24,581 bases of DNA from Actinomycetota bacterium (GCA_010028225.1 RGOY01000002.1:1-24581), one strand, 5' to 3'; shown: positions 7,482 through 15,847, numbered from the stretch's first letter. A program made the numbers and translations. The notes: generated by a model not told the origin, from the letters alone.

Positions 7482-8663
7482 GTGGCAAAGGTTACGAAGG
7501 CAAAGAATCAACGTAATCCAAGAATCAAGAGTCCTATTGCTCGTTTGACACGCTCGACAAGCACTGACAGTAAGAGTTCATCTCCTGTTAAGAGTCTTGA
7601 GGATTTTGGTGTTCCGGGAAGCCCGATAAACACTGCTCACCCTTTCTACTTTGGTTTCCTCGCGGCATCCGGCGCAGTGATTGCGATAACGCTGTTGCGA
7701 GCCCTCGCCTCAGCAAGTGATGTCTTTATTCTCTTGATCATCTCTATCTATCTTGCTGCCGGTCTTAACCCAGCGATTGAATTCTTCGTCAAGCGTGGCC
7801 TTCGTCGTGGGCTTTCCATATTTATCGTCGCTCTCTCGGTCATCGCAACTGCTTTCCTCTTCATCATTCTGGTGATTCCCCCAGTGATCCGCCAAGTTGA
7901 CCTTTTCATACAGAGTCTTCCCGAGACCATCCAGAGCCTGACAAACAATCGACAGATCGCAAGGCTCAATGATCAATATCAGGTGATCGACAACTTAGTT
8001 GCACAGGCGCAAGAGTGGATTTCAGGCGGTCAACTCTTTGCCACCTTGTATGGCGGAGTCATCGGAGTCGGAAAGACCGTGCTTTCAGGAACTTTCGCGC
8101 TACTCACCGTCTTCGTCTTGACGCTCTACTTCATGGCCGCTCTTCCTAAGTTTCTTAGCGTGATCTATCGATTAGCCCCAGCTTCGCGGCGCAATCGAGT
8201 CTCAGCAATCGGTGATGCAATCACCAATCGCATCGGAATATTCGTCGGAAGCCAGATACTCATTGCCGCTACTGCTGCTCTTTTCATTACGCTCTACGGG
8301 CTCATTCTGGACATTCCTTATGCCGCGGCCCTTGGCATGGTTGTCTTCTTTGCTGGATTGATCCCACTTGTTGGTCATTTCATCGGTGCGACAATCTTTA
8401 CCCTTGTTGCGCTAACTCAATCACTAGGTACCGCAATCGCAGCGCTCGTTGGTTATGCGATCTATCAACAGATTGAGAACTACCTCGTAATGCCTCGAAT
8501 CATGAAGCGATCACTATCGATTCCTGGGATCGTCACTATTGTTGCAGCGTTACTTGGCTCGGCGCTCTTTGGCTTGATCGGCGCAATCTTGGCCGTACCT
8601 ATGGCTGCCGCACTTTTACTTATTCTTGAAGAGGTCGTCTTTCCCAAGAGTGATCGCAGTTAA
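7482..8663 (+). CDS. AI-2E family transporter (UPF0118-type permease)
   Basis: A 393-residue membrane protein. A charged, low-complexity cytoplasmic tail (residues 1-50) precedes about eight hydrophobic segments, beginning near HPFYFGFLAASGAVIAITLL (quoted start, about 52). The central soluble stretch VIRQVDLFIQSLPETIQSL and the late motifs LGMVVFFAGLIPLVGHFIGA and IYQQIENYLVMPRIM are characteristic of the AI-2E/PerM family. Members include autoinducer exporters and sodium/proton antiporters, so the substrate here is unknown. The GTG at 7482 is selected for its leaderless promoter position. The TAA stop overlaps the convergent hydrolase stop by four bases (8660-8663). Confidence 0.9.
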   Translation: MAKVTKAKNQRNPRIKSPIARLTRSTSTDSKSSSPVKSLEDFGVPGSPINTAHPFYFGFLAASGAVIAITLLRALASASDVFILLIISIYLAAGLNPAIEFFVKRGLRRGLSIFIVALSVIATAFLFIILVIPPVIRQVDLFIQSLPETIQSLTNNRQIARLNDQYQVIDNLVAQAQEWISGGQLFATLYGGVIGVGKTVLSGTFALLTVFVLTLYFMAALPKFLSVIYRLAPASRRNRVSAIGDAITNRIGIFVGSQILIAATAALFITLYGLILDIPYAAALGMVVFFAGLIPLVGHFIGATIFTLVALTQSLGTAIAALVGYAIYQQIENYLVMPRIMKRSLSIPGIVTIVAALLGSALFGLIGAILAVPMAAALLLILEEVVFPKSDRS

Positions 8664-9367
8664 ATTTCTGTGGGAAGTGGCAAGGCGCTCGGATTGATTG
8701 CTTGAGTTATCTCAGTCAGTGCGCGGTAAACAGCAGGCTCTCCTACCCATAAATGCTTGATCCCTTCACCAGCAATTATTTTTGCTTGTGGGATCAGTGA
8801 AAAGCGTCTGCGCGCCTCATCTGGCTGGAGATAATCATCTAGTTCTGGAACCAATGCGATCACTGGTCTTCCATCTTCTCCCCAGAATTTCAAATCGCTC
8901 TCGGTTGAGGTGCGAAGTGGTGGACTCAGAAGTATCAAACCTCTTACTCGTGCATCACGTGCATAGCGAAGTGCAAGATCGGTGCCGAAAGACCAGCCAA
9001 CGACCCAGAGTGGTTCGCTGAATCGGGATGCAATATCTGAGATAACCGCTTCGACATCAAGGCGTTCGGCGTTACCCTCGTCGAAATGCCCTTCACTTCT
9101 TCCAGCCTCGCTCGCCGTCCCGCGAGTGTTAAACCGAATAATGCGAAGTCCTGCCATCGCAGGAAGTCGATTCGCTGCCTTCTTGTAGAGATGGCTATCC
9201 ATCATTCCGCCATGTGTGGGCAACGGATGGAGCATCACGAGATTTCCCGCCACGGGACCATTCGGTGTGGCGATCTCGCCGATGAGGCGAAGCCCGTCTG
9301 CGGTCGTAAAGGTATGCGCGAGACGCTGCGCTGGAAGGACGGTACTTGGGCGAATAACCTCACTCAC
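8660..9367 (-). CDS. Alpha/beta hydrolase
   Basis: A 235-residue cytosolic alpha/beta-fold hydrolase. The sequence shows the oxyanion region MLHPLPTHGGMM, the nucleophile elbow GWSFGT (S126), the acidic residue in PELDDYL (D177 or D178) and the catalytic His in GIKHLWVG (H205), giving a complete triad. The closest general type is the dienelactone-hydrolase/serine-aminopeptidase-like group; the substrate is unknown. The longest open frame begins at 9433, which would overlap the divergent aldehyde dehydrogenase start. The GTG at 9367 is preferred because TAGACT lies exactly seven bases upstream and the conserved sequence begins just after it. It converges with the AI-2E permease with a four-base overlap. 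Confidence 0.85.
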   Translation of the reverse strand: MSEVIRPSTVLPAQRLAHTFTTADGLRLIGEIATPNGPVAGNLVMLHPLPTHGGMMDSHLYKKAANRLPAMAGLRIIRFNTRGTASEAGRSEGHFDEGNAERLDVEAVISDIASRFSEPLWVVGWSFGTDLALRYARDARVRGLILLSPPLRTSTESDLKFWGEDGRPVIALVPELDDYLQPDEARRRFSLIPQAKIIAGEGIKHLWVGEPAVYRALTEITQAINPSALPLPTEI

Positions 9368-9374
9368 ATGGTCG

Positions 9375-9380
9375 AGTCTA
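9375..9380 (-). promoter_or_regulatory. Candidate leaderless promoter (-10) of the alpha/beta hydrolase
   Basis: TAGACT on the minus strand (9380-9375) ends seven bases before the GTG at 9367. This spacing decides the start codon against longer in-frame extensions up to 9433. Confidence 0.5.
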
Positions 9381-9391
9381 GATTCTGCGCG

Positions 9392-9397
9392 TAGGCT
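9392..9397 (+). promoter_or_regulatory. Candidate -10 of the aldehyde dehydrogenase gene
   Basis: TAGGCT at 9392-9397 lies ten bases before the ATG at 9408, which would give a leader of only about three bases. The 40-base gap to the divergent hydrolase start holds both core promoters. Confidence 0.38.
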
Positions 9398-9407
9398 TGC
9401 TTGCGTT

Positions 9408-10901
9408 ATGAGTACCGATCTCAGTTCAGCCAAGAGCTCTCTTGACCCGTATTTCTTCTCACATAACCCGGCAACTGGCGTTGAAGTTGCCCGCTATCCC
9501 GATTTCTCCAAGGAGAGCGTTGATCTTGCAGTCGCCAAAGCAAGGGTGGCTTCGTCATCGTGGCAAGCCCTGGGTTTTCGAGGTCGTAGAAAGGTACTTC
9601 TCAAGTGGGCGAAGTATCTGACTGACCATATCGATGAAGGCGCATGGTGGATCTACGAAGAGACTGGAAAACCAGAGAGTGATGCAAAACTTGAATTCAC
9701 TCTAGCTATCGGACACCTTGGTTGGGCAGCAAAGAATGCTTCGTTGATTCTCAGTGAACAACGGCGAAGTCCAGGACTCTTGATGGCCAATATGAGTGCA
9801 ACAGTCGAGCGACTTCCCTATGGCGTTATCGGAGTGATCGGTCCATGGAACTATCCAGTCTTCACACCCATGGGATCTATCGCCTACTCACTAGCAGCAG
9901 GAAATACTGTTGTTTTCAAGCCAAGTGAGTTCACACCTGGGGTTGGACTGTGGCTCGCTGAATCTTTCGCAAAGGTCGCACCTTTTCCAGATATCTTCAC
10001 AACTGTCACTGGACAGCGCGAGACAGGTCGCTTTCTTACAGAGAGCGCAGTCGACAAGATCTCTTTCACCGGATCAACTCGCACTGCAAAGAAGGTTGCA
10101 GCGAGTTGTGCTGAGCGGATGATCCCTGTAGTCCTGGAATGTGGCGGCAAAGACGCAGCACTCGTTGATCAAGATGCTGATATCAAAGTTGCGGCTGAGA
10201 ACATCCTCTGGTCTGGGCTATCCAATGCAGGACAGACTTGTATCGGCGCAGAACGAGTCTATGTTCACGAGAAAGTAGCCGATCAATTCATCAACGAGAT
10301 CACAGCACTTGCAAAGCAGGTAAAGGTCGGCGTGCAATACGGGCCCGCAACAATGCCTTCACAACTCAAGGTCATTAGAGAACATATTGCCGATGCAGAA
10401 GCGAAAGGTGGAACATTCAAACTTGGCGGCCTAGATTCAGTCGGCGAAAAGTATGTACAGCCGGTCATCATCACAGATCTCGATGAATCCTCTCGCGCAA
10501 TTCAAGAAGAGACCTTTGGTCCGACTCTGGTCATCAATCGAGTACGAGATATGCAAGAAGCAATCACCCGCGCCAATGACACCAACTACGGCCTAGGAGC
10601 AGCAGTCTGGTCGAAGCGAAACGGCGAGCGCATCGCATCGCAACTTCGATGCGGAATGGTTTCGATAAATAGCGTGATTTCATTTGCAGCTGTTGCATCA
10701 GTGCCATTTGGTGGCGTCAAGGAAAGTGGTTACGGTCGCATCCATGGTCCTGAAGGACTCCTTGAATTCACATACCCTCGTTCTATCGTGAGAGCTCGTT
10801 TCCAGATGCCGATGGGCTTCACCACATTTAGACGTTCACATTTTGCGGATCGACTCATTATCCGACTTATCAAGTTACTTCACGGCCGCAGTATCGGCTA
10901 A
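9408..10901 (+). CDS. NAD(P)-dependent aldehyde dehydrogenase, succinate-semialdehyde-dehydrogenase-like
   Basis: A 497-residue aldehyde dehydrogenase that oxidises an aldehyde to the acid. The cofactor-binding motif VIGPWNYPVF lies at about 143-152, the general-base Glu in VVLECGGKDAAL is E244, and the catalytic Cys in NAGQTCIGAERV is C278. Length and motifs fit the succinate-semialdehyde or broad-range ALDH group. A hydrophobic and basic C-terminal tail (about 460-497) could associate with membrane. The actual substrate cannot be read from the sequence. An open frame extends upstream to 9216, but that part overlaps the divergent hydrolase, so ATG 9408 is chosen. Its stop directly abuts the stop of the convergent small Cys/His protein. 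Confidence 0.92.
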   Translation: MSTDLSSAKSSLDPYFFSHNPATGVEVARYPDFSKESVDLAVAKARVASSSWQALGFRGRRKVLLKWAKYLTDHIDEGAWWIYEETGKPESDAKLEFTLAIGHLGWAAKNASLILSEQRRSPGLLMANMSATVERLPYGVIGVIGPWNYPVFTPMGSIAYSLAAGNTVVFKPSEFTPGVGLWLAESFAKVAPFPDIFTTVTGQRETGRFLTESAVDKISFTGSTRTAKKVAASCAERMIPVVLECGGKDAALVDQDADIKVAAENILWSGLSNAGQTCIGAERVYVHEKVADQFINEITALAKQVKVGVQYGPATMPSQLKVIREHIADAEAKGGTFKLGGLDSVGEKYVQPVIITDLDESSRAIQEETFGPTLVINRVRDMQEAITRANDTNYGLGAAVWSKRNGERIASQLRCGMVSINSVISFAAVASVPFGGVKESGYGRIHGPEGLLEFTYPRSIVRARFQMPMGFTTFRRSHFADRLIIRLIKLLHGRSIG

Positions 10902-11231
10902 TCAAAACTTCGGAGCGTTCCTACTTCTCTCGACTTTTGGCGCTCGTCTGCCTCGAGCGCTCCAACATGGCGTATGCCAATGGCGCCTTGTCTCAGCATC
11001 ATGCTCAAGCCAAGCAACAACATGTGGCGTCGCCTTAGGAATCATCTGATCACAACCAGGACATCGATAACTCTTCACAGAAGAGGAACCAGTCAATCGT
11101 CTGACATGAAAGATTCCATCATCATGCTCTTCGATCTGATCGCTACCTGAGAACTCGACTCTCTCATCATCACTGACTCGCTCGTGGTTACGCTTTCCAC
11201 GTCCCACTGCGTTCTTCTTACGACGAGGCAT
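10902..11231 (-). CDS. Small conserved actinobacterial protein with Cys/His metal-binding motif
   Basis: A 109-residue protein with a strongly basic N-terminus (MPRRKKNAVGRGKR) and a C-terminal cluster YRCPGCDQMIP (C57, C60), PHVVAW (H70) and RRHWHTPCW (H84, H86, C89), suggesting a zinc-bound treble-clef or ribbon-like fold. Similar proteins recur in actinobacteria next to ABC transporter genes, often with uninformative names. The function is unknown; nucleic-acid binding is plausible from the basic tail plus putative zinc site, but this is inference. A longer frame starts at 11273 but would overlap the divergent ABC gene, so ATG 11231 is chosen. A weak -10, GAGAAT, stands six bases upstream on the minus strand. 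Confidence 0.8.
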   Translation of the reverse strand: MPRRKKNAVGRGKRNHERVSDDERVEFSGSDQIEEHDDGIFHVRRLTGSSSVKSYRCPGCDQMIPKATPHVVAWLEHDAETRRHWHTPCWSARGRRAPKVERSRNAPKF

Positions 11232-11248
11232 ACCCCTATTCTCCCGAC

Positions 11249-11254
11249 TATCCT
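11249..11254 (+). promoter_or_regulatory. Candidate leaderless promoter (-10) of the ABC exporter operon
   Basis: TATCCT at 11249-11254 ends six bases before the GTG at 11261. Only 29 bases separate the divergent start codons here, so upstream promoter elements must lie inside the neighbouring coding sequence. Confidence 0.48.
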
Positions 11255-11260
11255 GAGGCA

Positions 11261-12124
11261 GTGCCACCGGCAAAAAACGTGATTCAGGTCAAGGGTTTGC
11301 GAAAGAGTTATGGATCCCTTACTGCCGTTGACTCACTTGATCTCACCATTGAAGAAGGGGAGATCTTTGCCCTCCTTGGTCCTAATGGTGCGGGAAAGAC
11401 AACTACTGTCGAGATTCTTGAAGGGTACCGATCACGTGACTCTGGCGAAGTCTCTGTCCTAGGTTTCGATCCAGCAACGCGTGGCGACGTCGCAAATGCC
11501 TGGCGCGATCGCATCGGCATCGTCTTGCAAGATAGCGCTGATGGCGCTGATCTCACAGTGGAAGAGAGCATCTCTCATTTCAGCAAGTATTACTCGAGAA
11601 GGCGAGATCTCGACCAGTTGATTGAAGCTGTGGGGCTCGATGATAAACGCAAGTACAGAGTTCACACTCTCAGCGGCGGTCAACGAAGAAGACTAGATGT
11701 GGCGCTCGGTCTCGTTGGAACACCAGAACTTCTTTTCTTGGACGAGCCAACTACAGGTTTTGATCCGCAGGCTCGACGAGCCTTTTGGGATCTCATCAAG
11801 ACTTTGAAGGAAGATGGAACAACAATCCTTTTGACTACTCACTATCTCGATGAAGCCGAGGCTCTCGCCGATCGGGTTGGCGTGATTACAGAAGGTAAGT
11901 TGATTGAAGTCGCCACGCCTGCAACTCTCGGTGGTCGCGAGCAAGCATTAGCAATGGTGAGTTGGCGAGATAAGTCAGGCGTCCTGAGAGAGGAGTCGGC
12001 AGTAGATCCCACTTCTATTCTTCGACGCCTTCTCAATGAGTTTGATGGCGAGATTCCTGCGCTCTCAGTCAAGCGACCAACTTTGGAAGAGATATATCTG
12101 CGAATGATCGGGCAATCTCGATGA
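11261..12124 (+). CDS. ABC transporter ATP-binding protein (ABC-2 / drug-export type)
   Basis: A 287-residue ATPase of the DrrA/CcmA-like class, energising an ABC-2 exporter at the membrane. Walker A is GPNGAGKT (40-47), the signature LSGGQRRRLD begins at 137, Walker B is ELLFLDE (156-162), and the H-loop His is H194 in LTTHYLDEAE. The C-terminal extension with PTLEEIYLRM is typical of this class. GTG 11261 is set by the -10 six bases upstream. The gene ends in ATGA, where the permease start overlaps its stop, so the two are translationally coupled. The exported compound is unknown. Confidence 0.93.
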   Translation: MPPAKNVIQVKGLRKSYGSLTAVDSLDLTIEEGEIFALLGPNGAGKTTTVEILEGYRSRDSGEVSVLGFDPATRGDVANAWRDRIGIVLQDSADGADLTVEESISHFSKYYSRRRDLDQLIEAVGLDDKRKYRVHTLSGGQRRRLDVALGLVGTPELLFLDEPTTGFDPQARRAFWDLIKTLKEDGTTILLTTHYLDEAEALADRVGVITEGKLIEVATPATLGGREQALAMVSWRDKSGVLREESAVDPTSILRRLLNEFDGEIPALSVKRPTLEEIYLRMIGQSR

Positions 12125-12915
12125 GCCGCGTGGTCCAAGCGCTTCGAATCGGAGTGAACCGAGGGATTCTTGAGATCAAACAATTCAATCGCGCCCGCGA
12201 AGCAGTGGTCTTCACCATTGCGTTTCCGGTCATTCTCCTCTTTATCTTCGGTTCGATATTCGATGATGAGATTGCGCCGTCAGTTACCTTCAGTCAGTAC
12301 TTTGTTGCAGGGATGATTGCTTCGGGGTTGGTTAACTCTGGCTTCCAAAATCTCGCTATCACAATCCCTATGGAGCGAGATTCGGGTGCACTCAAGCGCC
12401 TTCGTGGCACTCCGATGCCTATCTCCTCGTACTTCATCGGAAAGAGCATCCAGGTCGCTTATTCCATGTCACTACAGATAGTGCTACTACTTTTCTTCGG
12501 CTCACTTTTCTTTGGGTTAGAGATTCCAGAGTTCGGCTCAAAGTGGTTGGCATTTGCCTGGATCGTCTTGTTGGGATCGTTGTCAGCAACGGTCCTTGGG
12601 ATCGCATTCTCATCGGTACCAAAGAGCGGTCGGGCGGCATCTGCAGTGGTATCGCCGATTGTCATTATCTTGCAATTCTTTAGTGGAGTTTTCTTTGTAT
12701 TCAGTCAGCTTCCCGGATGGATGCAACAGTTCGCCGCCATCTTCCCACTCAAATGGCTTACGCAAGGAATGCGGTATGTCTTCTTGCCAGATAGCTTTGC
12801 AACTCAAGAAGTCGCTGGCGAGTTCGAGCTAGGGAAAATCGCAATGATCCTGACACTCTGGACAATCGTTGGAACTCTTATCGCCATCAAGACTTTCAAG
12901 TGGATGCGACGATGA
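12121..12915 (+). CDS. ABC-2 type transporter permease
   Basis: A 264-residue membrane protein with about six hydrophobic segments. After a cytoplasmic amphipathic start the first segment is near residues 29-45 (VVFTIAFPVILLFIFGS). The segment ALKRLRGTPMPISSYFIGK is the conserved cytosolic loop of ABC-2 permeases, and LPLKWLTQGMR-like sequence (PLKWLTQGMRYVF) lies near the end. Together with the preceding ATPase it should form an exporter; no separate second permease is present, so a homodimer is likely. The start overlaps the ATPase stop (ATGA), and the stop overlaps the next gene in the same way at 12912-12915. Confidence 0.92.
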   Translation: MSRVVQALRIGVNRGILEIKQFNRAREAVVFTIAFPVILLFIFGSIFDDEIAPSVTFSQYFVAGMIASGLVNSGFQNLAITIPMERDSGALKRLRGTPMPISSYFIGKSIQVAYSMSLQIVLLLFFGSLFFGLEIPEFGSKWLAFAWIVLLGSLSATVLGIAFSSVPKSGRAASAVVSPIVIILQFFSGVFFVFSQLPGWMQQFAAIFPLKWLTQGMRYVFLPDSFATQEVAGEFELGKIAMILTLWTIVGTLIAIKTFKWMRR

Positions 12916-13526
12916 AGAGTCAGGGTTCACCGCGCAAGTTACTGATCGCTCTGGCACTTACATTCTCACTCCTATCGACTTTGACCACATTCAATCTGAC
13001 TGCCACAGTGGCGCTCACTGCGCAGGATGAGATTGAGGATTCTGCGAAGAAAAAGGAGACGAAGAAGGAGCGAAAGCAACGACTCAATCCGCAGATCTCT
13101 CCCCCGCCATCGTGGCCACCTAAGGGTTTCAAAGAGACCAATGGCATCTACGCAAAAATCCCAACGAAGAAGGAACTTGCTGGCCTTGTTTCGGCAAAGT
13201 CTTCACTCTTTGAAGCAATCAAGCCATGTGCTGACTTTGCTTGCGGCTCGGTCGTCGTCGCCTCAGAGTCAAAATGTTTATGGTGGGAAGTTCTTTCAAC
13301 TGTCACTGGACCGAAAACCAGCGACACTATGACAACTACATCCTATGGATCCCTCACTACCAAGAGCAGTGGCACTGATTCCAAAGCTCAGAAAGTCATA
13401 CTTTTGATAAGTAGTGAGCCAATTGCCGAGCGAGTTCGCGTCACCAATATCAATGTCACATGTCATCGAAGCGGAGCGAAAGGGAAGTCAGGTAATACCT
13501 ATCTGCCGTTCCCTGATCGAAGCTGA
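12912..13526 (+). CDS. Secreted or membrane-anchored four-cysteine protein of unknown function
   Basis: A 204-residue protein I do not recognise. The first 37 residues form a signal-peptide-like stretch (basic MKSQGSPRK, hydrophobic core 10-33, possible cleavage after ALTA). A charged Lys/Glu segment (about 42-57) and a Pro-rich patch ISPPPSWPP (62-70) follow. The mature part has exactly four Cys (C106, C111, C122, C184), which could form two disulfides outside the cell. The second half is Ser/Thr-rich and beta-like. The ATG at 12912 is chosen over ATG 12900 because it forms an ATGA overlap with the permease stop. Being third in the exporter operon, it may assist the exporter or be its cargo; either is only inference. 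Confidence 0.75.
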   Translation: MKSQGSPRKLLIALALTFSLLSTLTTFNLTATVALTAQDEIEDSAKKKETKKERKQRLNPQISPPPSWPPKGFKETNGIYAKIPTKKELAGLVSAKSSLFEAIKPCADFACGSVVVASESKCLWWEVLSTVTGPKTSDTMTTTSYGSLTTKSSGTDSKAQKVILLISSEPIAERVRVTNINVTCHRSGAKGKSGNTYLPFPDRS

Positions 13527-13855
13527 TGCTCGGCGGAATCGACAATCAACTTTTTCTCACATCATTTGGTGGTTTCTTCGCTCTCATCTTCTTGATGCTG
13601 ATGCTCAAATGGGCCTTTGCTCGCGGCAAATCCGTCGTGGAGCGACCAAGCAGAATCGGAGATGAAAGCGAATACGGGATGTTGGAATCTGTGGCAGAGC
13701 CGCTCAACCACATAGAAGGGCAGATGCTCAAAGAGAAACTAAAGAATTCAGGAATCAAAGCTAACTTGGTTCAAACTACCTCGGGACCTCGATTGATGGT
13801 CTTCAAGGACCAAGTTGCAATAGCTCGATCCATTATTGAAAGCTCTCAGCTATAG
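13526..13855 (+). CDS. Small single-span membrane protein with DUF2007-like cytosolic domain
   Basis: A 109-residue protein. One transmembrane segment (about 9-31) is followed by a basic stretch and a soluble C-terminal domain. The part EKLKNSGIKANLVQTTSGPRL with VFKDQVAIARSII (about 69-105; two quoted pieces) resembles the small DUF2007/putative signal-transducing fold, in which a short alpha/beta unit ends in a long helix. The ATG overlaps the previous stop by one base (TGATG), making it the fourth gene of the coupled exporter operon. The stop lies four bases from the convergent adenosyltransferase stop. The function is unknown; a partner role to the exporter is inferred from position only. 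Confidence 0.72.
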   Translation: MLGGIDNQLFLTSFGGFFALIFLMLMLKWAFARGKSVVERPSRIGDESEYGMLESVAEPLNHIEGQMLKEKLKNSGIKANLVQTTSGPRLMVFKDQVAIARSIIESSQL

Positions 13856-13859
13856 CTGA

Positions 13860-14435
13860 CTACTCCCGGTTCGCTCCAGGTACCCAGAGTTGATCGCCGA
13901 TCGCCTTATTGACGTATCGGGCCAAGACGAAGAGAAGATCTGAAAGACGATTGAGGTATTTGGCAGTGAGTGGATTGACTCCAGTTCCGAAAGCATGAAT
14001 CGCGCTCCAGGTACAACGCTCAGCACGACGCACCACAGTTCGAGCTACATGCATATGTGATGCTTCAATCGTCCCGGAAGGCAAGACAAAAGAGCGAAGC
14101 GGTGCAAGCTCAGCGTTATAGAGATCAATCTGCTTTTCAAGATGCTCGACTTGAGATTCAATCACGCGAAGTGGTTCGTGTGGTGGATTATCAATCACCG
14201 GAGTGCAGAGATCAGCACCAACATCAAAGAGATCATTTTGGATTCGCACCAATAACTTTCGAATCTCTTCAGGAAGTTGGTCAGAAGCAAGGACTACTCC
14301 TATTGTCGAATTCGCTTCATCGACCGTGGCATAAGCCTCTAGGCGAGGATCATTTTTAGAAGTTCTCGAACCATCGCCAAGTGAGGTAGTTCCATCATCA
14401 CCGGTCTTGGTATAAATCCTTGTCAGATTGACCAT
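13860..14435 (-). CDS. Cob(I)alamin adenosyltransferase, PduO type
   Basis: A 191-residue ATP:corrinoid adenosyltransferase that makes adenosylcobalamin, the coenzyme of methylmalonyl-CoA mutase. The family ATP-binding start RIYTKTGDDGTTSLGDGSR (residues 6-24) is complete, as are VVRRAERC (134-141) and LNRLSDLLFVLARY (161-174). The length is normal. ATG 14435 is supported by TAGGCT six bases upstream. It may supply the coenzyme for the mutase served by MeaB and the epimerase elsewhere in this window. The same gene lies near murA in M. tuberculosis. I leave the gene symbol empty because cobO, pduO and mmaB are all used for such proteins. Confidence 0.93.
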   Translation of the reverse strand: MVNLTRIYTKTGDDGTTSLGDGSRTSKNDPRLEAYATVDEANSTIGVVLASDQLPEEIRKLLVRIQNDLFDVGADLCTPVIDNPPHEPLRVIESQVEHLEKQIDLYNAELAPLRSFVLPSGTIEASHMHVARTVVRRAERCTWSAIHAFGTGVNPLTAKYLNRLSDLLFVLARYVNKAIGDQLWVPGANRE

Positions 14436-14441
14436 GAGATG

Positions 14442-14447
14442 AGCCTA
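14442..14447 (-). promoter_or_regulatory. Candidate leaderless promoter (-10) of the adenosyltransferase gene
   Basis: TAGGCT on the minus strand (14447-14442) ends six bases before the ATG at 14435. I see no riboswitch-like leader; if the transcript is leaderless there is no room for a cobalamin riboswitch. Confidence 0.48.
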
Positions 14448-14512
14448 TTAGAGCGGGAGTTGATCAGCCAATCGACCTCCGCTTCACCCGTGATGAAAAA
14501 AGTTGCGACGAG

Positions 14513-14563
14513 TAGACTCCACTCAACCGCATCACGGTCGCAAGTCCACGGCCAATTGGAGGT
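14513..14563 (+). promoter_or_regulatory. Candidate murA promoter with short leader and strong ribosome binding site
   Basis: TAGACT at 14513-14518 is a TANNNT hexamer, here about 48 bases before the murA ATG. A strong Shine-Dalgarno sequence GGAGGT (14558-14563) lies three bases before that ATG. murA therefore looks like a conventional leadered transcript, in contrast to its neighbours. The -35 region is weak. Confidence 0.4.
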
Positions 14564-14566
14564 GTT

Positions 14567-15847
14567 ATGGCGCAGCCTGCCCGCGAGGGAGATCGTTTTC
14601 GTGTTGTCGGCGGCGCACATCTTCATGGTGATGTGAAGGTATCGGGTGCGAAGAATTCCGTTTTGAAATTGATGGCAGCGGCCCTCCTGGCTCCAGGTCT
14701 TTCGAGATTGACCAATGTTCCTGATATCGCGGATGTGAAGATAATGGCTGAGTTATTGACTCGCCTTGGTTGCCGGGTTGAACGCGATATTAAAAACGGA
14801 GAAGTCTCAATCGACGTTCCGGAAAAGCCAACTCATCGGGCCGACTATGACTTAGTTCGAAAGATGCGTGCCTCAATAAATGTCCTTGGACCACTAGTAG
14901 CTCGATGTGGCGAAGCTGAAGTTGCACTTCCTGGCGGCGATGCAATCGGTTCTCGAGGACTCGATTATCACATCAGAGGACTCGTCGAGATGGGTGCCAA
15001 GGTGCATAACGAACATGGTTATGTCATTGCCGAAGCTGATAATGGTCTTCATGGTGCTGAGATCTCTTTAGATTTTCCTAGCGTTGGCGCGACTGAGAAC
15101 ATCATGACAGCAGCAGTCTTGGCTCAAGGAATCACTGTTCTTGATAACGCCGCGCGCGAACCCGATGTCGTCGACCTTGGCGAATTCTTAATCTCTATGG
15201 GAGCAGATATCGAAGGTCTAGGAACACCGACCATCACGATTCGTGGTGTTGCCTCACTGAAACCAACTACACATGCCACGATTCCTGATCGAATCGTCAC
15301 GGGTACCTGGGCCTTTGCCGCTGCGATAACTCAAGGCGATATCAGGATTCACAGTTGTAGAGCAAGTGATCTTGAGGTGCCTCTGGAGAAACTAGTGAGC
15401 GCTGGAGCGGTGGTCACGACAACAAACGATGGCGTGAGAGTTCGAATGGAACATCGCCCGAAAGCAATTGATGTCTCCACCCTCCCCTACCCCGGCTTTC
15501 CCACTGATTTACAACCATTCATCATCACGATGAATGCCATTGCCGATGGTGATGCGATCGTGACCGAAAATGTCTTCGAGAGTCGATTCATCTTCGTCAA
15601 CGAACTTCTTCGCCTTGGTGCAAATGTTCGCGTCGATGGACATCATGCAGCTACACGAGGAATAGACCATCTCTCTTCCGCACCCGTAGTTGCCACTGAT
15701 ATTCGAGCGGGTGCAGGCCTTGTCCTTGCCGCATTAGTAGCAGATGGCATCACTATGGTCGAAGGTGGTTTTCATATCGACCGTGGTTATCCAAATTTCG
15801 CAGAACAGTTACGCTCGCTCGGCGCTGATGTCACCCGAGTGGAGTGA
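14567..15847 (+). CDS. murA: UDP-N-acetylglucosamine 1-carboxyvinyltransferase MurA
   Basis: A 426-residue EPSP-synthase-fold enzyme that adds enolpyruvate from PEP to UDP-GlcNAc, the first committed step of peptidoglycan synthesis in the cytoplasm. Recognisable parts are [17 protein letters not shown] (25-41), [18 protein letters not shown] (98-115), [13 protein letters not shown] (171-183) and the C-terminal HIDRGYPNF. In the flexible loop the usual catalytic Cys of GGCAIG is replaced by Asp: GGDAIGSR, D125. In M. tuberculosis and some other bacteria the same change makes the enzyme insensitive to fosfomycin. ATG 14567 follows a strong Shine-Dalgarno sequence. It is a single gene, convergent with the secreted gene behind atpC, with 17 bases between stops. 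Confidence 0.96.
   Translation: MAQPAREGDRFRVVGGAHLHGDVKVSGAKNSVLKLMAAALLAPGLSRLTNVPDIADVKIMAELLTRLGCRVERDIKNGEVSIDVPEKPTHRADYDLVRKMRASINVLGPLVARCGEAEVALPGGDAIGSRGLDYHIRGLVEMGAKVHNEHGYVIAEADNGLHGAEISLDFPSVGATENIMTAAVLAQGITVLDNAAREPDVVDLGEFLISMGADIEGLGTPTITIRGVASLKPTTHATIPDRIVTGTWAFAAAITQGDIRIHSCRASDLEVPLEKLVSAGAVVTTTNDGVRVRMEHRPKAIDVSTLPYPGFPTDLQPFIITMNAIADGDAIVTENVFESRFIFVNELLRLGANVRVDGHHAATRGIDHLSSAPVVATDIRAGAGLVLAALVADGITMVEGGFHIDRGYPNFAEQLRSLGADVTRVE

Noticed and set aside
9216..9407. 64-residue N-terminal extension of the aldehyde dehydrogenase
   Set aside because: It lies antisense within the hydrolase gene, has no ALDH family sequence, and ATG 9408 follows a candidate -10.
14442..14566. 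Cobalamin riboswitch upstream of the adenosyltransferase
   Set aside because: The candidate -10 lies six bases from the start codon, leaving no leader, and I see no B12-box-like sequence in the 131-base gap.
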